Shown piece after piece: positions 25,597 to 34,681 of a stretch of 64,000 nucleotides of DNA. The notes under the pieces were generated by a model. That model saw nothing but the letters and a program-made list of their open reading frames with translations. It was not told the origin of the DNA and did no database searches. Positions within the stretch are counted from its first letter, which is position 1. Each line of letters starts with the position of its first letter. The translations under genes and the position numbers were made by a program. Source of the DNA: Runella slithyformis DSM 19594 (lineage in GTDB: Bacteria > Bacteroidota > Bacteroidia > Cytophagales > Spirosomataceae); contig NC_015703.1 of assembly GCF_000218895.1 (NCBI RefSeq), forward strand, positions 6,461,001 through 6,525,000, in the 5' to 3' direction.

Positions 25597-26853
25597 TCAA
25601 TGTCCACCCACCGAATGGATTTCGATCGCACCATTTTTTCCCTGCAAACGGCTGAAAAAGAGCAGGGCTATGATCAGCAGACCAATGGGTATCAATGAAA
25701 AGTAAAAAGCCGTTTGACCGCCGTAATGTTCAAACACATAGCCGGTAATCAGCGAGCCGGTGGTTCCGCCCAATGCCGAAAATATCACGATCAGGCCCGA
25801 CATAAGCCCATGCTGATTAACAGGTAATGAACTTAATATCAACGAATTGATGGCAGGATAAACAGGAGCTAAAAACAAACCGATCATTGGAAAAATGAAC
25901 GCAGCCAAAGGAGCATTGCCCCAGCCGGTCACTCCGCCTGTGACGGCATTTGCCGCCAGCGGCAACGCGATCAGCACCAAGGCGGCCGAAATCACCAAAC
26001 AACCGGTCAGGACAAACAGCCAATTGAGTTTTTTCAGTACCACACCGGCCAGAAAACGGCCCAAAGCCGTAGCAATGGCCAACAGGCTCGCCATCTGAAT
26101 ACTCAAAGCATTGGGCAGATGCAGTACTTTACTGTTGAACGTCGGCAACCAACTCATGATGCTCTGCTCGATCAGCACATACGTAAAGGCACAAATGATA
26201 AATACGAGTACCAAAGGCAATACGATCAAACGAAACATATCGGCAAAATTTTCCCTGAAAGGCCCGGCAGCCTCCGTTTTGAGCGATGATTCATCTAAGG
26301 GAGTCGTAATCAATAAAACAAAAGCAATCAAGGCTATGCCACCCAGCAGGTAATATACTTTCAGCCAAGCCGTTGGAGTTGACTCATCCATAAAACCGCT
26401 GAAGAGGAAATATCCGGCCAAAATTCCCACCATAAAGAACGATTCAATGAAATTCATCAGGCTGATGTGCTCTTTTTTGTCGGCTGTTACCAACCCGATC
26501 GTGCCATACACCGAAACCTTGATCAGCGCAAACCCCGCTCCCGCTACTGCAAAAACCACTTTGGTCATCCCAAACGAATGAACGGAGGGCATCAGTAAAC
26601 AGATGAAAGCATTGAAACCCAATGCCACAAGCATGGCATTTTTATATCCCAATTTATTGATGTAAGAGGCGACCGAAAAGGAGACAACGGCAATGCTCAG
26701 ATCCTTGAACGCTTCCAAAATGGAGGCCGAGATTTCTGAAACATTGTATGTATGCTGTACCTGAAGTATAACGGTCCCGACGCTGTTGAGCAGAATGGCA
26801 AACACAAAATAGTTCAGAAAGATCGAAAGCTTTACTTTCCAATACGATTGCAT
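25597..26853 (-). CDS. MFS sugar transporter (probable trehalose or related disaccharide importer)
   Basis: 418 residues from ATG 26853 (MQSYWKVKLSIFLNYFVFAI); the frame is open to 26952 but the extra residues lie over a leader hairpin. Twelve transmembrane segments in two six-helix halves with a central hydrophilic loop (TTPLDESSLKTEAAGPFREN). The general pattern resembles the fucose/glucose permease (FucP-like) branch. Substrate is inferred from the trehalase gene 38 bases downstream. A terminator-like hairpin lies 66 bases upstream of the start codon. Confidence 0.85.
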   Translation of the reverse strand: MQSYWKVKLSIFLNYFVFAILLNSVGTVILQVQHTYNVSEISASILEAFKDLSIAVVSFSVASYINKLGYKNAMLVALGFNAFICLLMPSVHSFGMTKVVFAVAGAGFALIKVSVYGTIGLVTADKKEHISLMNFIESFFMVGILAGYFLFSGFMDESTPTAWLKVYYLLGGIALIAFVLLITTPLDESSLKTEAAGPFRENFADMFRLIVLPLVLVFIICAFTYVLIEQSIMSWLPTFNSKVLHLPNALSIQMASLLAIATALGRFLAGVVLKKLNWLFVLTGCLVISAALVLIALPLAANAVTGGVTGWGNAPLAAFIFPMIGLFLAPVYPAINSLILSSLPVNQHGLMSGLIVIFSALGGTTGSLITGYVFEHYGGQTAFYFSLIPIGLLIIALLFFSRLQGKNGAIEIHSVGGH

Positions 26854-26919
26854 AGGGTTTAGGTTAAAAAGAGTGGAGTGGAAATGGTAAATCTTACTAA
26901 TTGTATTGACCGGGCTTAT

Positions 26920-26946
26920 AAAAAAAGAAGCGGGACGAAGCCCGCT
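26920..26946 (-). promoter_or_regulatory. Terminator-like hairpin in the leader of the trehalose operon
   Basis: On the minus strand AGCGGG-CTTCGT-CCCGCT is followed by TCTTTTTTT, a textbook intrinsic terminator. It lies upstream of the MFS start and downstream of any minus-strand promoter in the 250-base divergent gap, so it could act as an attenuator. Alternatively it stops antisense transcription from the operon's far side. Confidence 0.6.
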
Positions 26947-27041
26947 CTTCAATCATCATAGGGAAGCGAGATAAAGCCGAGACAATTTTTTCATGACAAA
27001 GTTCTACTTTTATCCAAAAAAAAAGTAAGCTTCTATTGCGC

Positions 27042-27075
27042 ATTTTTTATCCTATATTATGATTTTTTATCCTAT
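27042..27075. promoter_or_regulatory. Two 14-bp direct repeats, candidate AraC-family operator
   Basis: ATTTTTTATCCTAT occurs at 27042-27055 and again at 27062-27075, exactly 20 bases apart, in the divergent region between the AraC gene and the trehalose operon. Same-face tandem half-sites of this spacing are typical for AraC-type proteins. The second copy overlaps a TATTTTTG -7-like element (27073-27080) for the AraC gene. Confidence 0.65.
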
Positions 27076-27103
27076 TTTTGGAACAATCAGCTTAACACAG
27101 GCG

Positions 27104-27955
27104 ATGAAAACCGAATTTGAAGTCATTCGTCCCGACGAAGGGAGCTCTTTTCGTATCCTTCACAACGTAGTTTTACCGGAGCTTTTTCGGTGGCAGTTCC
27201 ATTATCATCCCGAATACGAAATTGTTTGTGTCTTCAACGGCTCCGGACGCCGCCACGTGGGCATGCACCTAAGTCATTATGAAGACGGTGATCTGGTATT
27301 TATCGGCCCCAATGTTCCTCATTCCGGTTTTGGACAGGAGGCCGTCGGGCCTCATGAAGAAATCGTCGTTCAACTGAAAGAAAATCTGCTGGGAGAACAT
27401 TTTTTGGAAATGCCCGAAATGCGCGCCGTCAAACGTCTGTTTGAGCGCGCGCATTTAGGAGTATGTTTCTACGGTGAAACCAAAGCCCGCATAAAAGAAC
27501 GTCTGCAGCATCTGCTGCTTTTACCCCCTTTTGAGCGTTTACTGGAATTGGTCAATATCCTTCAACTTTTAGCGACTACTCATGAATCCTACCTGCTGAA
27601 TGCCGAAGGGGTAAAACTGGAAGTAAGCCCCAAAGACGAAGCTCGACTGAATAAGATCTTAAAATACGTCGAAGAAAACTACCAAAAACCGATTGATATT
27701 CAGGAAATTGCGTCTATCATTCATTTGACCGTTCCATCTTTTTGCCATTATTTCAAAAAGATGATGAATGCCACCTTCACCGACTTTGTCAACCGGTACC
27801 GCATCAATCAAGCCTGTCGTCTGCTGACTACGGATAAAAGCATTACGGACATAGGCTACGAAAGCGGCTTTGGAAACGTAGCTTATTTCAACCGGGTGTT
27901 TAGAGCCCATAAACAACAAAACCCTTCGGAGTACCGAAAGGCGTTGAAGAAATAA
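27104..27955 (+). CDS. AraC-family transcriptional regulator with cupin domain
   Basis: 283 residues from ATG 27104 (MKTEFEVIRPDEGSSFRILH); the frame runs back to 27059 but that would lie across the promoter region. The N-terminal cupin-like sensor has FRWQFHYHPEYEIVCVFNGSG and GDLVFIGPNVPHSG. The C-terminal double helix-turn-helix has IQEIASIIHLTVPSFCHYFK and DIGYESGFGNVAYFNRVF, then a PSEYRK end. It diverges from the MFS-trehalase operon and is its probable sugar-responsive activator. That link comes from position only. Confidence 0.9.
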   Translation: MKTEFEVIRPDEGSSFRILHNVVLPELFRWQFHYHPEYEIVCVFNGSGRRHVGMHLSHYEDGDLVFIGPNVPHSGFGQEAVGPHEEIVVQLKENLLGEHFLEMPEMRAVKRLFERAHLGVCFYGETKARIKERLQHLLLLPPFERLLELVNILQLLATTHESYLLNAEGVKLEVSPKDEARLNKILKYVEENYQKPIDIQEIASIIHLTVPSFCHYFKKMMNATFTDFVNRYRINQACRLLTTDKSITDIGYESGFGNVAYFNRVFRAHKQQNPSEYRKALKK

Positions 27956-27959
27956 ATAC

Positions 27960-28045
27960 GTAGGGGCGAGGTTTACCTCCGCCCGGTTGCGCACCAAAAA
28001 TGCCACCGGAAAACCGGAGAGGGCAGACGTAAAGCCTGCCCCTAC
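27960..28045. repeat. 86-bp palindromic intergenic element
   Basis: GTAGGGGC at 27960-27967 pairs with GCCCCTAC at 28038-28045. Within each arm lies a smaller hairpin: GGGCGAGGTTTACCTCCGCCC on the left and GGGCAGACGTAAAGCCTGCCC on the right. Inner CCGGTT/AACCGG also pair. Bases 28019-28045 recur exactly at 44858-44884. The element sits just beyond the guaB stop codon and after the AraC gene, so it may end or protect both transcripts. Confidence 0.75.
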
Positions 28046-28049
28046 CCTT

Positions 28050-29522
28050 TTACTTGGTGGTGTAATTGGGGGCTTCTTTCGCAATTTGAATATCGTGCGG
28101 GTGGCTTTCACGCATCCCGGCAGCGCTGATCCGTACAAATTGAGCCTGTTTGAGGGCATCAATATCGCCGGCACCACAGTATCCCATTCCTGCTTTCAAA
28201 CCGCCTACCAATTGGTATACGATGTCCGATACTTTTCCTTTAAAAGGAACTCGGCCCACGATTCCTTCAGGAACCAGTTTTTTGATATCGTCTTCGGCAT
28301 CCTGAAAATAACGGTCTTTCGAGCCGTCTTCCATGGCTTCCACCGACCCCATTCCGCGGTAAGATTTAAAACGACGACCTTCGTACAGGATTTCTTCGCC
28401 CGGCGCTTCGTCGGTACCGGCCAATAAAGATCCGATCATGACCGTACTGGCACCGCCGGCAATGGCCTTCACCACATCTCCCGAGTAGCGAATTCCGCCA
28501 TCGGCAATAACCGGAACACCTGTACCTTCAATGGCTTTGGCCGACTCATATACGGCCGAAAGCTGCGGCATTCCAATACCTGCAATAATTCGGGTGGTAC
28601 AGATGCTGCCGGGGCCTACGCCCACTTTGACCGCATCGGCCCCGGCTTCTACCAATGCTTTGGCAGCGGCACCCGTAGCGATATTACCTACGATGACCTC
28701 CAGTTTCGGGAATTGGGCTTTTACCCCTTTCAGTGCTTCGATGACCCCCAGCGAGTGGCCGTGAGCCGTATCAATGCTAACCACATCTACCCCCGCTTTC
28801 AGCAACGCTTCCACCCGGCGAATCAGGTCGGCAGTGACACCCACAGCGGCACCTACGCGCAAACGACCCAGGGCATCTTTACAGGCGTTGGGATGGTCTT
28901 TACGTTTGATAATGTCGCGATACGTGACTAATCCAACCAACTTATTGTCTTTGTCGATGATGGGCAACTTTTCAATTTTATATTCCTGAAGGGTACTTTC
29001 CGCTTCTTCAAGGCTGATGCCTTCGCGGGCAGTGATGAGATTATCCTTAGTCATTATTTCCGCCACACCCTTCGCCATGTCTTTTTGAAAACGCAGATCG
29101 CGGTTGGTGACAATGCCGATAAGTTTGCTGTTTTTATCCACGACCGGAATCCCCCCGATCTTGAATTCGGCCATGATGCGCATGGCATCCCGCAGGGTCG
29201 CGTCTTCGTTGAGCGTAATGGGGTCAACGATCATTCCGCTTTCAGAACGCTTCACTTTACGCACCTGAGCGGCTTGGTCTTCCACGCTCATGTTTTTGTG
29301 AATCATTCCGATACCACCCTCCTGCGCCATCGCGATGGCCAACTGGAATTCAGTAACGGTGTCCATGGCGGCCGAGATCAGCGGCACGTTCAGACGAATG
29401 CGGCGAGTGAGTTGAGATTGCGTGTTGGTATCGCGCGGGAGAACTTCGGAGTAGGCAGGTACGAGGAGGACATCGTCGTACGTAAGTGCTTCGTAGAGGA
29501 ATTTAGAGTTGTCTGAGAGCAT
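28050..29522 (-). CDS. guaB: Inosine-5'-monophosphate dehydrogenase
   Basis: 490 residues, the usual length. Oxidises IMP to XMP in guanine nucleotide synthesis. N-terminal [16 protein letters not shown] is a family hallmark; two CBS domains lie at about 95-200 ([20 protein letters not shown]); the catalytic loop [15 protein letters not shown] with the active Cys is near residue 305; [17 protein letters not shown] and the flap [10 protein letters not shown] follow. Divergent from tyrS across a 210-base region containing an inverted repeat and a promoter. Identity is secure. Confidence 0.97.
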   Translation of the reverse strand: MLSDNSKFLYEALTYDDVLLVPAYSEVLPRDTNTQSQLTRRIRLNVPLISAAMDTVTEFQLAIAMAQEGGIGMIHKNMSVEDQAAQVRKVKRSESGMIVDPITLNEDATLRDAMRIMAEFKIGGIPVVDKNSKLIGIVTNRDLRFQKDMAKGVAEIMTKDNLITAREGISLEEAESTLQEYKIEKLPIIDKDNKLVGLVTYRDIIKRKDHPNACKDALGRLRVGAAVGVTADLIRRVEALLKAGVDVVSIDTAHGHSLGVIEALKGVKAQFPKLEVIVGNIATGAAAKALVEAGADAVKVGVGPGSICTTRIIAGIGMPQLSAVYESAKAIEGTGVPVIADGGIRYSGDVVKAIAGGASTVMIGSLLAGTDEAPGEEILYEGRRFKSYRGMGSVEAMEDGSKDRYFQDAEDDIKKLVPEGIVGRVPFKGKVSDIVYQLVGGLKAGMGYCGAGDIDALKQAQFVRISAAGMRESHPHDIQIAKEAPNYTTK

Positions 29523-29580
29523 AGCAAATAAACGATTCGTTATTTGCCGCGTAAAATTAGAAGAAAATTTCGGGAATGTA

Positions 29581-29619
29581 AAATCGGTATTGTTTTTAAC
29601 AGAAAAATAATACCGATTT
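29581..29619. promoter_or_regulatory. Perfect 11-bp inverted repeat in the guaB/tyrS divergent region
   Basis: AAATCGGTATT (29581-29591) and AATACCGATTT (29609-29619) with a 17-base spacer, 58 bases upstream of guaB and overlapping the -33 region of the tyrS promoter. It may be an operator or an RNA stem in a leader. Confidence 0.5.
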
Positions 29620-29648
29620 CGTTTCAGTTGATTTTCACCGTACCTTTG
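29617..29648 (+). promoter_or_regulatory. Bacteroidota-type promoter for tyrS
   Basis: TTTC (one base off TTTG) at 29617-29620, a 20-base gap, then a perfect TACCTTTG at 29641-29648. Expected transcription start is near 29655, leaving an 80-base leader. Confidence 0.55.
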
Positions 29649-29733
29649 TACACTTTTTGAAAAATGGATTGCGGAGCGGTCGAATCATCGGCGTTTTCTC
29701 CCCTAATCTTAACACTACAATCATTGGAATAAA

Positions 29734-31035
29734 GTGAAAAATTTTATTGAAGAACTTCGTTGGCGCGGAATGCTCAACGACATGATGCCCGGTACGGAAG
29801 AGCAATTACAAAAAGAGATTACGGCCGCTTACATCGGCTTTGACCCTACCGCATCGTCGTTGCACATCGGAAATTTGGCCACGATCATGCTGTTAAAACA
29901 TTTCCAATTATGCGGCCATAAACCCTATGCGCTTATAGGCGGTGCCACCGGCATGGTTGGCGACCCATCCGGCAAAGCTGCCGAACGGGCATTTTTGTCG
30001 GAAGAAACCCTACGACATAATGAGTCATGTATCAAAAAACAACTGGAAAAATTTCTGGATTTTGACGGCAGCGAAAACTCCGCCGAAATCGTCAATAACT
30101 ACGATTGGTTCAAAGGCATCGGCTTTTTAGAGTTTTTACGGGAAGCGGGAAAATACATCACGGTCAACTACATGTCGGCCAAAGATTCGGTAAAAAAACG
30201 CCTCGAAACCGGTATTTCCTTTACCGAATTCAGCTACCAATTATTGCAGGGATACGATTTTTACTGGTTATACAGACACAAAAATGTACGCCTCCAAATG
30301 GGCGGCTCCGACCAGTGGGGCAACATTACCACGGGCACGGAACTGATTCGTCGCAAAGAATCCAACAACGACGAAACCTCCGAGCACCGGGCCTTTGCGC
30401 TCACCACCCCGTTGGTCACCAAAGCCGACGGGACCAAATTCGGCAAAAGCGAAAGCGGTAATGTATGGCTGGACGCCTCTATGACCTCTCCTTTCCAATT
30501 TTACCAGTTCTGGATCAATTGTGCCGATGCCGATTGTCCGCGACTGCTGCGGGTGTTCACCCTTTACTCCAAAGAAGAGATCGAAACCTTTGAGCAGCAG
30601 CATGCTGAAGCCCCCCATTTGCGTATCATGCAAAAAGCCCTGGCCAAAGACGTCACCATTCGTGTACACTCGCCGTACGATTATGATATGGCCATTGCGG
30701 CCTCGGAAGTACTGTACGGAAAAGGAACACTGGAAACCCTGCAAGGTATGGATGAAGCGACCTTTACATCAGTGTTTGAGGGAGTTCCCCAAACCGTTAT
30801 TGCACGGGCAGAGTTAGAAAACTGCGCCACCGTTGCGGACCTATTATCAACGGTAACCCAAAACGAAATATACCCTTCCAAAAGCGAAGCCCGGCGGGCC
30901 ATTCAGGGAAATGCCGTTGGAATCAATAAAACGAAGATTGCGGACGGTAACGCCAAACCCTATTTTCAATTGCTGCAAAACAAGTATCTGCTGGTTTCGA
31001 AAGGGAAGAAAAACCACCTCATTGTAATACAGTAA
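29734..31035 (+). CDS. tyrS: Tyrosyl-tRNA synthetase
   Basis: 433 residues starting at GTG 29734. Class I synthetase charging tRNA-Tyr. The HIGH-type motif reads HIGN at 44-47, the KMSKS loop reads KFGKS near 235, and the tyrosine/tRNA blocks [20 protein letters not shown] and [14 protein letters not shown] are present. The C-terminal S4-like RNA-binding domain ([21 protein letters not shown]) follows. Terminated 30 bases after the stop. No T-box is expected or seen in this phylum. Confidence 0.96.
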   Translation: MKNFIEELRWRGMLNDMMPGTEEQLQKEITAAYIGFDPTASSLHIGNLATIMLLKHFQLCGHKPYALIGGATGMVGDPSGKAAERAFLSEETLRHNESCIKKQLEKFLDFDGSENSAEIVNNYDWFKGIGFLEFLREAGKYITVNYMSAKDSVKKRLETGISFTEFSYQLLQGYDFYWLYRHKNVRLQMGGSDQWGNITTGTELIRRKESNNDETSEHRAFALTTPLVTKADGTKFGKSESGNVWLDASMTSPFQFYQFWINCADADCPRLLRVFTLYSKEEIETFEQQHAEAPHLRIMQKALAKDVTIRVHSPYDYDMAIAASEVLYGKGTLETLQGMDEATFTSVFEGVPQTVIARAELENCATVADLLSTVTQNEIYPSKSEARRAIQGNAVGINKTKIADGNAKPYFQLLQNKYLLVSKGKKNHLIVIQ

Positions 31036-31063
31036 AGAAGCGTTTTGAAAATATTTTACCTAA

Positions 31064-31088
31064 AGCGCCTCAATGAGGCGTTTTTTTT
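31064..31088 (+). terminator. Intrinsic terminator after tyrS
   Basis: CGCCTC-AAT-GAGGCG followed by eight T. The next 85 bases are A+T-rich, with AAATGTC (31124) and GACATTT (31160) as a spaced inverted pair. Confidence 0.85.
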
Positions 31089-31173
31089 GTCACTTAGTAC
31101 AAAAAATCACGTCAAAAGCTTTAAAATGTCCACTCTTTCTCTTTTTATGTTTTTTTTTAGACATTTATAGAAA

Positions 31174-31204
31174 TTTGGCACGACTATTGAGAAAGTCACC
31201 TTTG
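31174..31204 (+). promoter_or_regulatory. Overlapping sigma-54-like and primary-sigma promoter elements before rpoN
   Basis: TTGGCACG-ACTA-TTGA (31175-31190) equals the -24 box of the sigma-54 consensus exactly and has -12 spacing, but TTGA replaces TTGC. The same DNA holds TTTG (31174-31177), 19 bases, and CACCTTTG (31197-31204), a near match to the primary Bacteroidota promoter. Both would start transcripts about 50 bases before rpoN. A second element with the same geometry precedes htpG. Confidence 0.5.
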
Positions 31205-31259
31205 ACAGTATTTTATCCCTCAAATAAACGCATGGCAAATCTCTATAACCCTTAGTATC

Positions 31260-32717
31260 ATGCAGAAATTAAGCCTAAACCAAACGCTGCAGCAGAAGCT
31301 ATCGCCTCAGCAAATACAGTTTATTAAGCTATTACAAATTCCAACCGCTGAGTTGGAAACTCGCATTGAAGAAGAACTGGAGATCAATCCGGCGTTGGAG
31401 GAAGGCATGGAAGACGATATTCTCAACAAAGAGGATTCGTATACGAATGATGCAGACGATGAGTATGATGACGATTTTAATCATCGAGAAGATATCAGTC
31501 TGGATGATTATCTGAACCATGATGAATATGGCGGTTATAAAATGTACAGCGACGGCAACCATCCTGATGAAGACCGGGAAATGCCTATCGCTACCATAAG
31601 CACGCTTCAGGATGCATTAGTTCAGCAATTTGGCTATTTACGACTCAACGAACGTCAGACCGTGATTGGGTTACAACTGTTGGGAAGTTTTGAAAATGAC
31701 GGCTACATCCGTCGTTCATTACAGGCCATCGTAAATGACATGGCCTTTTCGCAGAGTTTTTACTCCACCGTGGAAGAAGTGGAGCAGGTTTTAAAGAAAA
31801 TCCAAACCTTCGACCCTCCCGGTATCGGAGCCCGCAATTTGCAGGAATGTTTATTGCTTCAACTGAATCGTAAAGATACCAACGACACTAACGTTTGTTA
31901 TGCCATCAAAATTATAGAAGATTTTTTTGAAGAGTTTTCGAAAAAACACTACGAAAAAATTCAGAAAAGACTCGGAATTAACGATGAGCAGATGAAGAAC
32001 GTGATCAGCGTCATCACCAAACTGAATCCCAAACCGGGTTCTGTAGAAGGTGAAGACGGGCTGGCACAGTATCTGTTGCCTGATTTTTGGGTGAATAATA
32101 ATAACGGCAAACTGGAGGTTCATCTTAATTCCAAAAATGCTCCTGAGTTGCGGATCAGCCGCTCGTTTGCCGATATGCTTGACACGTACGATAAAAGTGA
32201 CAAATCCAACCGCCATATTCGTGAAACTGTGACGTTTGTAAAGCAAAAACTGGATGCTGCCAAATGGTTCATTGATGCCATCAAACAACGCCAAAATACA
32301 CTCCAACGCACCATGAACGCTATCGTTAACTATCAATACGAGTTTTTTATTGACGGTGACGAAACACGGCTTAAACCGATGATATTGAAGGACATAGCCA
32401 ACCGAATAGAAATGGATGTATCGACCGTATCGCGGGTAGCCAACAGCAAAGCCGTACAAACCGAATTTGGGGTATATCCTCTCAAATATTTCTTTTCGGA
32501 AGGTATTTCGACCGATTACGGCGAAGATGCCAGCAGCCGCGAAGTAAAATCCATTCTGAAAGAGTTTATCGAGAATGAACCCAAAAGCAATCCGCTTTCG
32601 GACGATAAATTAGAAAAACTGCTGAACGACCGAGGATACAACATTGCCCGCAGAACCGTAGCCAAATACCGCGAACAACTCAATATTCCGGTAGCCCGCT
32701 TGAGGAAGCAACTTTAG
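31260..32717 (+). CDS. rpoN: RNA polymerase sigma-54 factor
   Basis: 485 residues, the normal length. Region I is Gln/Leu-rich (LSLNQTLQQKLSPQQIQFIK), followed by a long acidic region II (about 45-110), the core-binding domain (PPGIGARNLQECLLLQL; LNPKPGS), the helix-turn-helix (LKDIANRIEMDVSTVSRVAN, then YPLKYFFSEG) and the RpoN box ARRTVAKYREQLNIP near the end. It directs transcription from -24/-12 promoters together with enhancer-binding ATPases; no such ATPase lies in the window. The 5' region may allow self-regulation. Confidence 0.96.
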   Translation: MQKLSLNQTLQQKLSPQQIQFIKLLQIPTAELETRIEEELEINPALEEGMEDDILNKEDSYTNDADDEYDDDFNHREDISLDDYLNHDEYGGYKMYSDGNHPDEDREMPIATISTLQDALVQQFGYLRLNERQTVIGLQLLGSFENDGYIRRSLQAIVNDMAFSQSFYSTVEEVEQVLKKIQTFDPPGIGARNLQECLLLQLNRKDTNDTNVCYAIKIIEDFFEEFSKKHYEKIQKRLGINDEQMKNVISVITKLNPKPGSVEGEDGLAQYLLPDFWVNNNNGKLEVHLNSKNAPELRISRSFADMLDTYDKSDKSNRHIRETVTFVKQKLDAAKWFIDAIKQRQNTLQRTMNAIVNYQYEFFIDGDETRLKPMILKDIANRIEMDVSTVSRVANSKAVQTEFGVYPLKYFFSEGISTDYGEDASSREVKSILKEFIENEPKSNPLSDDKLEKLLNDRGYNIARRTVAKYREQLNIPVARLRKQL

Positions 32718-32819
32718 TGCTTTTGCAGTAGTTATCTGTTAATAGTGTATTTTTACATTCTCTTAGGCGTTTGCCTGCCTGTACGACAACTATTAACGGA
32801 TTAACCTCTTACGCTCCCC

Positions 32820-33458
32820 TTGGATACTCGCATTGCACTGGCCGTTTCGGCCCTGTTCCACCCATTGCTGATGCCCACGTTACTGTTGGGCTTACTCTTT
32901 TTTACCGCTCCTGATGTCCTCGGAGTAGATGTACTCACTTCTACGATCCGTATCACGCTTTTGGGGTTTGTCAGCATGACCACTTTTGTGTTGCCCGCGT
33001 TGGGAATTTATTATCTATACCGCGCCGGATATGTCAAAAGCCTGCACCTGGATGAGTTGGCCGATCGCCGGCTACCCTATTTCATCACTACGCTGATTTA
33101 CATTTTTGCCACTTATTTTTTCAGTTTCAGCCTACCTCCATTATCAGAGATCGCGCCTGAAATCGGTATTATACTGGGCAGTATCACCGTTTCGATTGCG
33201 TTGGTAGCACTCATCAGTCTGTATTGGAAAATCAGCGCGCATTCGGTCGGTATCGGCGGGATGCTGGGGGCGGTGCTGGGAATAGTGGTAAAATTTAACC
33301 ATACCAACCTATTTTACTCTCTTTTAGCCCTCATTTTACTGGCAGGATTTCTCATCAGTGCCCGTCTCAAACTTAACGCCCATACGCCCGCCCAGGCAGT
33401 AGCAGGACTTTTAATGGGATTTTGTATAAGTTTGTTGACCGTGTGGCGATTTGTTTAA
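32820..33458 (+). CDS. PAP2-superfamily-like integral membrane protein
   Basis: 212 residues, starting at TTG 32820 (no in-frame ATG gives a sensible N-terminus). Six hydrophobic segments. ISAHSVGIGGMLGA and LNAHTPAQAVAGLLMGF are reminiscent of the SxHxxxxxxx and H-containing motifs of type 2 phosphatidic acid phosphatases, and an Arg/Asp-rich loop (LDELADRRLPY) precedes them. The fit to the full KX6RP-SGH-SRX5H pattern is partial, so catalytic activity is uncertain. Follows rpoN by about 100 bases, same direction. Confidence 0.7.
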   Translation: MDTRIALAVSALFHPLLMPTLLLGLLFFTAPDVLGVDVLTSTIRITLLGFVSMTTFVLPALGIYYLYRAGYVKSLHLDELADRRLPYFITTLIYIFATYFFSFSLPPLSEIAPEIGIILGSITVSIALVALISLYWKISAHSVGIGGMLGAVLGIVVKFNHTNLFYSLLALILLAGFLISARLKLNAHTPAQAVAGLLMGFCISLLTVWRFV

Positions 33459-33517
33459 TAGACCTAACAGTATCGTTCCGGGACGTTTATCTCTAAATCT
33501 TAATTATTTACCTACTG

Positions 33518-34300
33518 ATGACCTACGACAACATTCTCTTTGAACACACCGGCGGTATCGCACGAATCACCTTAAACCGACCACAGGTATATAATGCCCT
33601 CAGTCCGGGCTTGTTGCAGGACATTACAGCAGCAGTCAATGCTGCGGCCACCGACGATTCCGTTCGGGTAGTGGTGATCACCGGTGCGGGCGAGAAAGCT
33701 TTTTGTTCGGGAGCCGACCTGAAAGAGGGAATGGGTGGTTCCAAAAGCCTGGGCGAATCGCTTCGGACTTATTACAACCCCATGATCTTAGCCATTCGCT
33801 CGATTGCCAAACCTGTACTCTGCCGGCTGAACGGCGTGGCAGCGGGGGCGGGATGCTCTTTAGCCTTGGCCTGTGATGTGGTTATTGCAGCCGACAATGC
33901 CTATTTAAGTCAGATCTTTGTCAACATCGGCCTGATGCCCGATGCCGGCTCTACGTTCTTTTTACCCCGATTGATAGGAATGCAGCGCGCTTTTGAACTG
34001 GCAAGCACCGGACGCAAAGTATCGGCCGCCGAAGCTGTTCAAATGGGTCTTATTTTTAAGTCCGTTCCTGCCAGTGAGTTAGATCTGACGGTGAGTGAAG
34101 TGGTGAGTTATTACCGCAACGCACCCACCAAAGCGATCGGTGCCATGAAAAAGGTACTCAATCAATCCCTGGGGTCTACTTTAGAACAAATGCTTGAACT
34201 GGAAGCCGAACATCAGGACCAATTGAGTCGCACCCATGATGCCTCCGAAGGGATCATGTCCTTTTTACAAAAAAGAAAACCCGTGTATCGGGGAAAATAA
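33518..34300 (+). CDS. Enoyl-CoA hydratase/isomerase family protein (PaaG-like)
   Basis: 260 residues, crotonase fold. TLNRPQVYNALSPGLLQDI, VVVITGAGEKAFCSGADLKEG and the oxyanion-hole block RLNGVAAGAGCSLALACDVV are characteristic. The MPDAGSTFFLPRLIGMQRAF block resembles PaaG, an epoxyphenylacetyl-CoA isomerase, more than classic hydratases. The exact acyl-CoA substrate is not determined. Downstream lie an antibiotic-biosynthesis-monooxygenase-type protein and a thioesterase; a PaaE-like reductase occurs 11 kb away at 45477, too far to claim a pathway. Confidence 0.88.
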   Translation: MTYDNILFEHTGGIARITLNRPQVYNALSPGLLQDITAAVNAAATDDSVRVVVITGAGEKAFCSGADLKEGMGGSKSLGESLRTYYNPMILAIRSIAKPVLCRLNGVAAGAGCSLALACDVVIAADNAYLSQIFVNIGLMPDAGSTFFLPRLIGMQRAFELASTGRKVSAAEAVQMGLIFKSVPASELDLTVSEVVSYYRNAPTKAIGAMKKVLNQSLGSTLEQMLELEAEHQDQLSRTHDASEGIMSFLQKRKPVYRGK

Positions 34301-34384
34301 ACGAGATAAGGAGTGAGAAGACGGAAGTCAGTAGTATTTAAACCTTCTCACTCCTCGCTACCGTCTCCTCAACCCTACCTTTTC

Positions 34385-34678
34385 ATGCTTATCCGCATTG
34401 TAAGAATGACTTTTCAGCCCGAAAAAGCCGAAGAATTTTTAACCGTTTTTGCGCAGTCAAAACAGATGATCCGCGCCATGCCGGGCTGCCGGCACCTTGA
34501 GTTGCTGCGTGATTATCATACACCCAACATCTTCATTACGCACAGTCATTGGGACGACGATACGGCTCTCAACCATTACCGTAACTCGGAATTATTCAGA
34601 GATACCTGGGCAAAAACCAAAGTGCTGTTTGCCGAAAAACCGTTTGCTTTCTCTTCGGTCAAGGTAGAGACTGTGTAA
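34385..34678 (+). CDS. Antibiotic biosynthesis monooxygenase (ABM) family protein
   Basis: 97 residues from ATG 34385. The frame opens earlier at 34313 but that stretch is poor coding sequence. Dimeric alpha-beta barrel pattern: MLIRIVRMTFQPEKAEEFLT, then QMIRAMPGCRHLELLRDY, NIFITHSHWDDDTALNHYRN and FRDTWAKTK. Members include quinol monooxygenases and haem-degrading enzymes, but most are uncharacterised. It follows the enoyl-CoA hydratase by 84 bases and converges on the thioesterase, with stops 3 bases apart. Confidence 0.8.
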   Translation: MLIRIVRMTFQPEKAEEFLTVFAQSKQMIRAMPGCRHLELLRDYHTPNIFITHSHWDDDTALNHYRNSELFRDTWAKTKVLFAEKPFAFSSVKVETV

Positions 34679-34681
34679 CGT

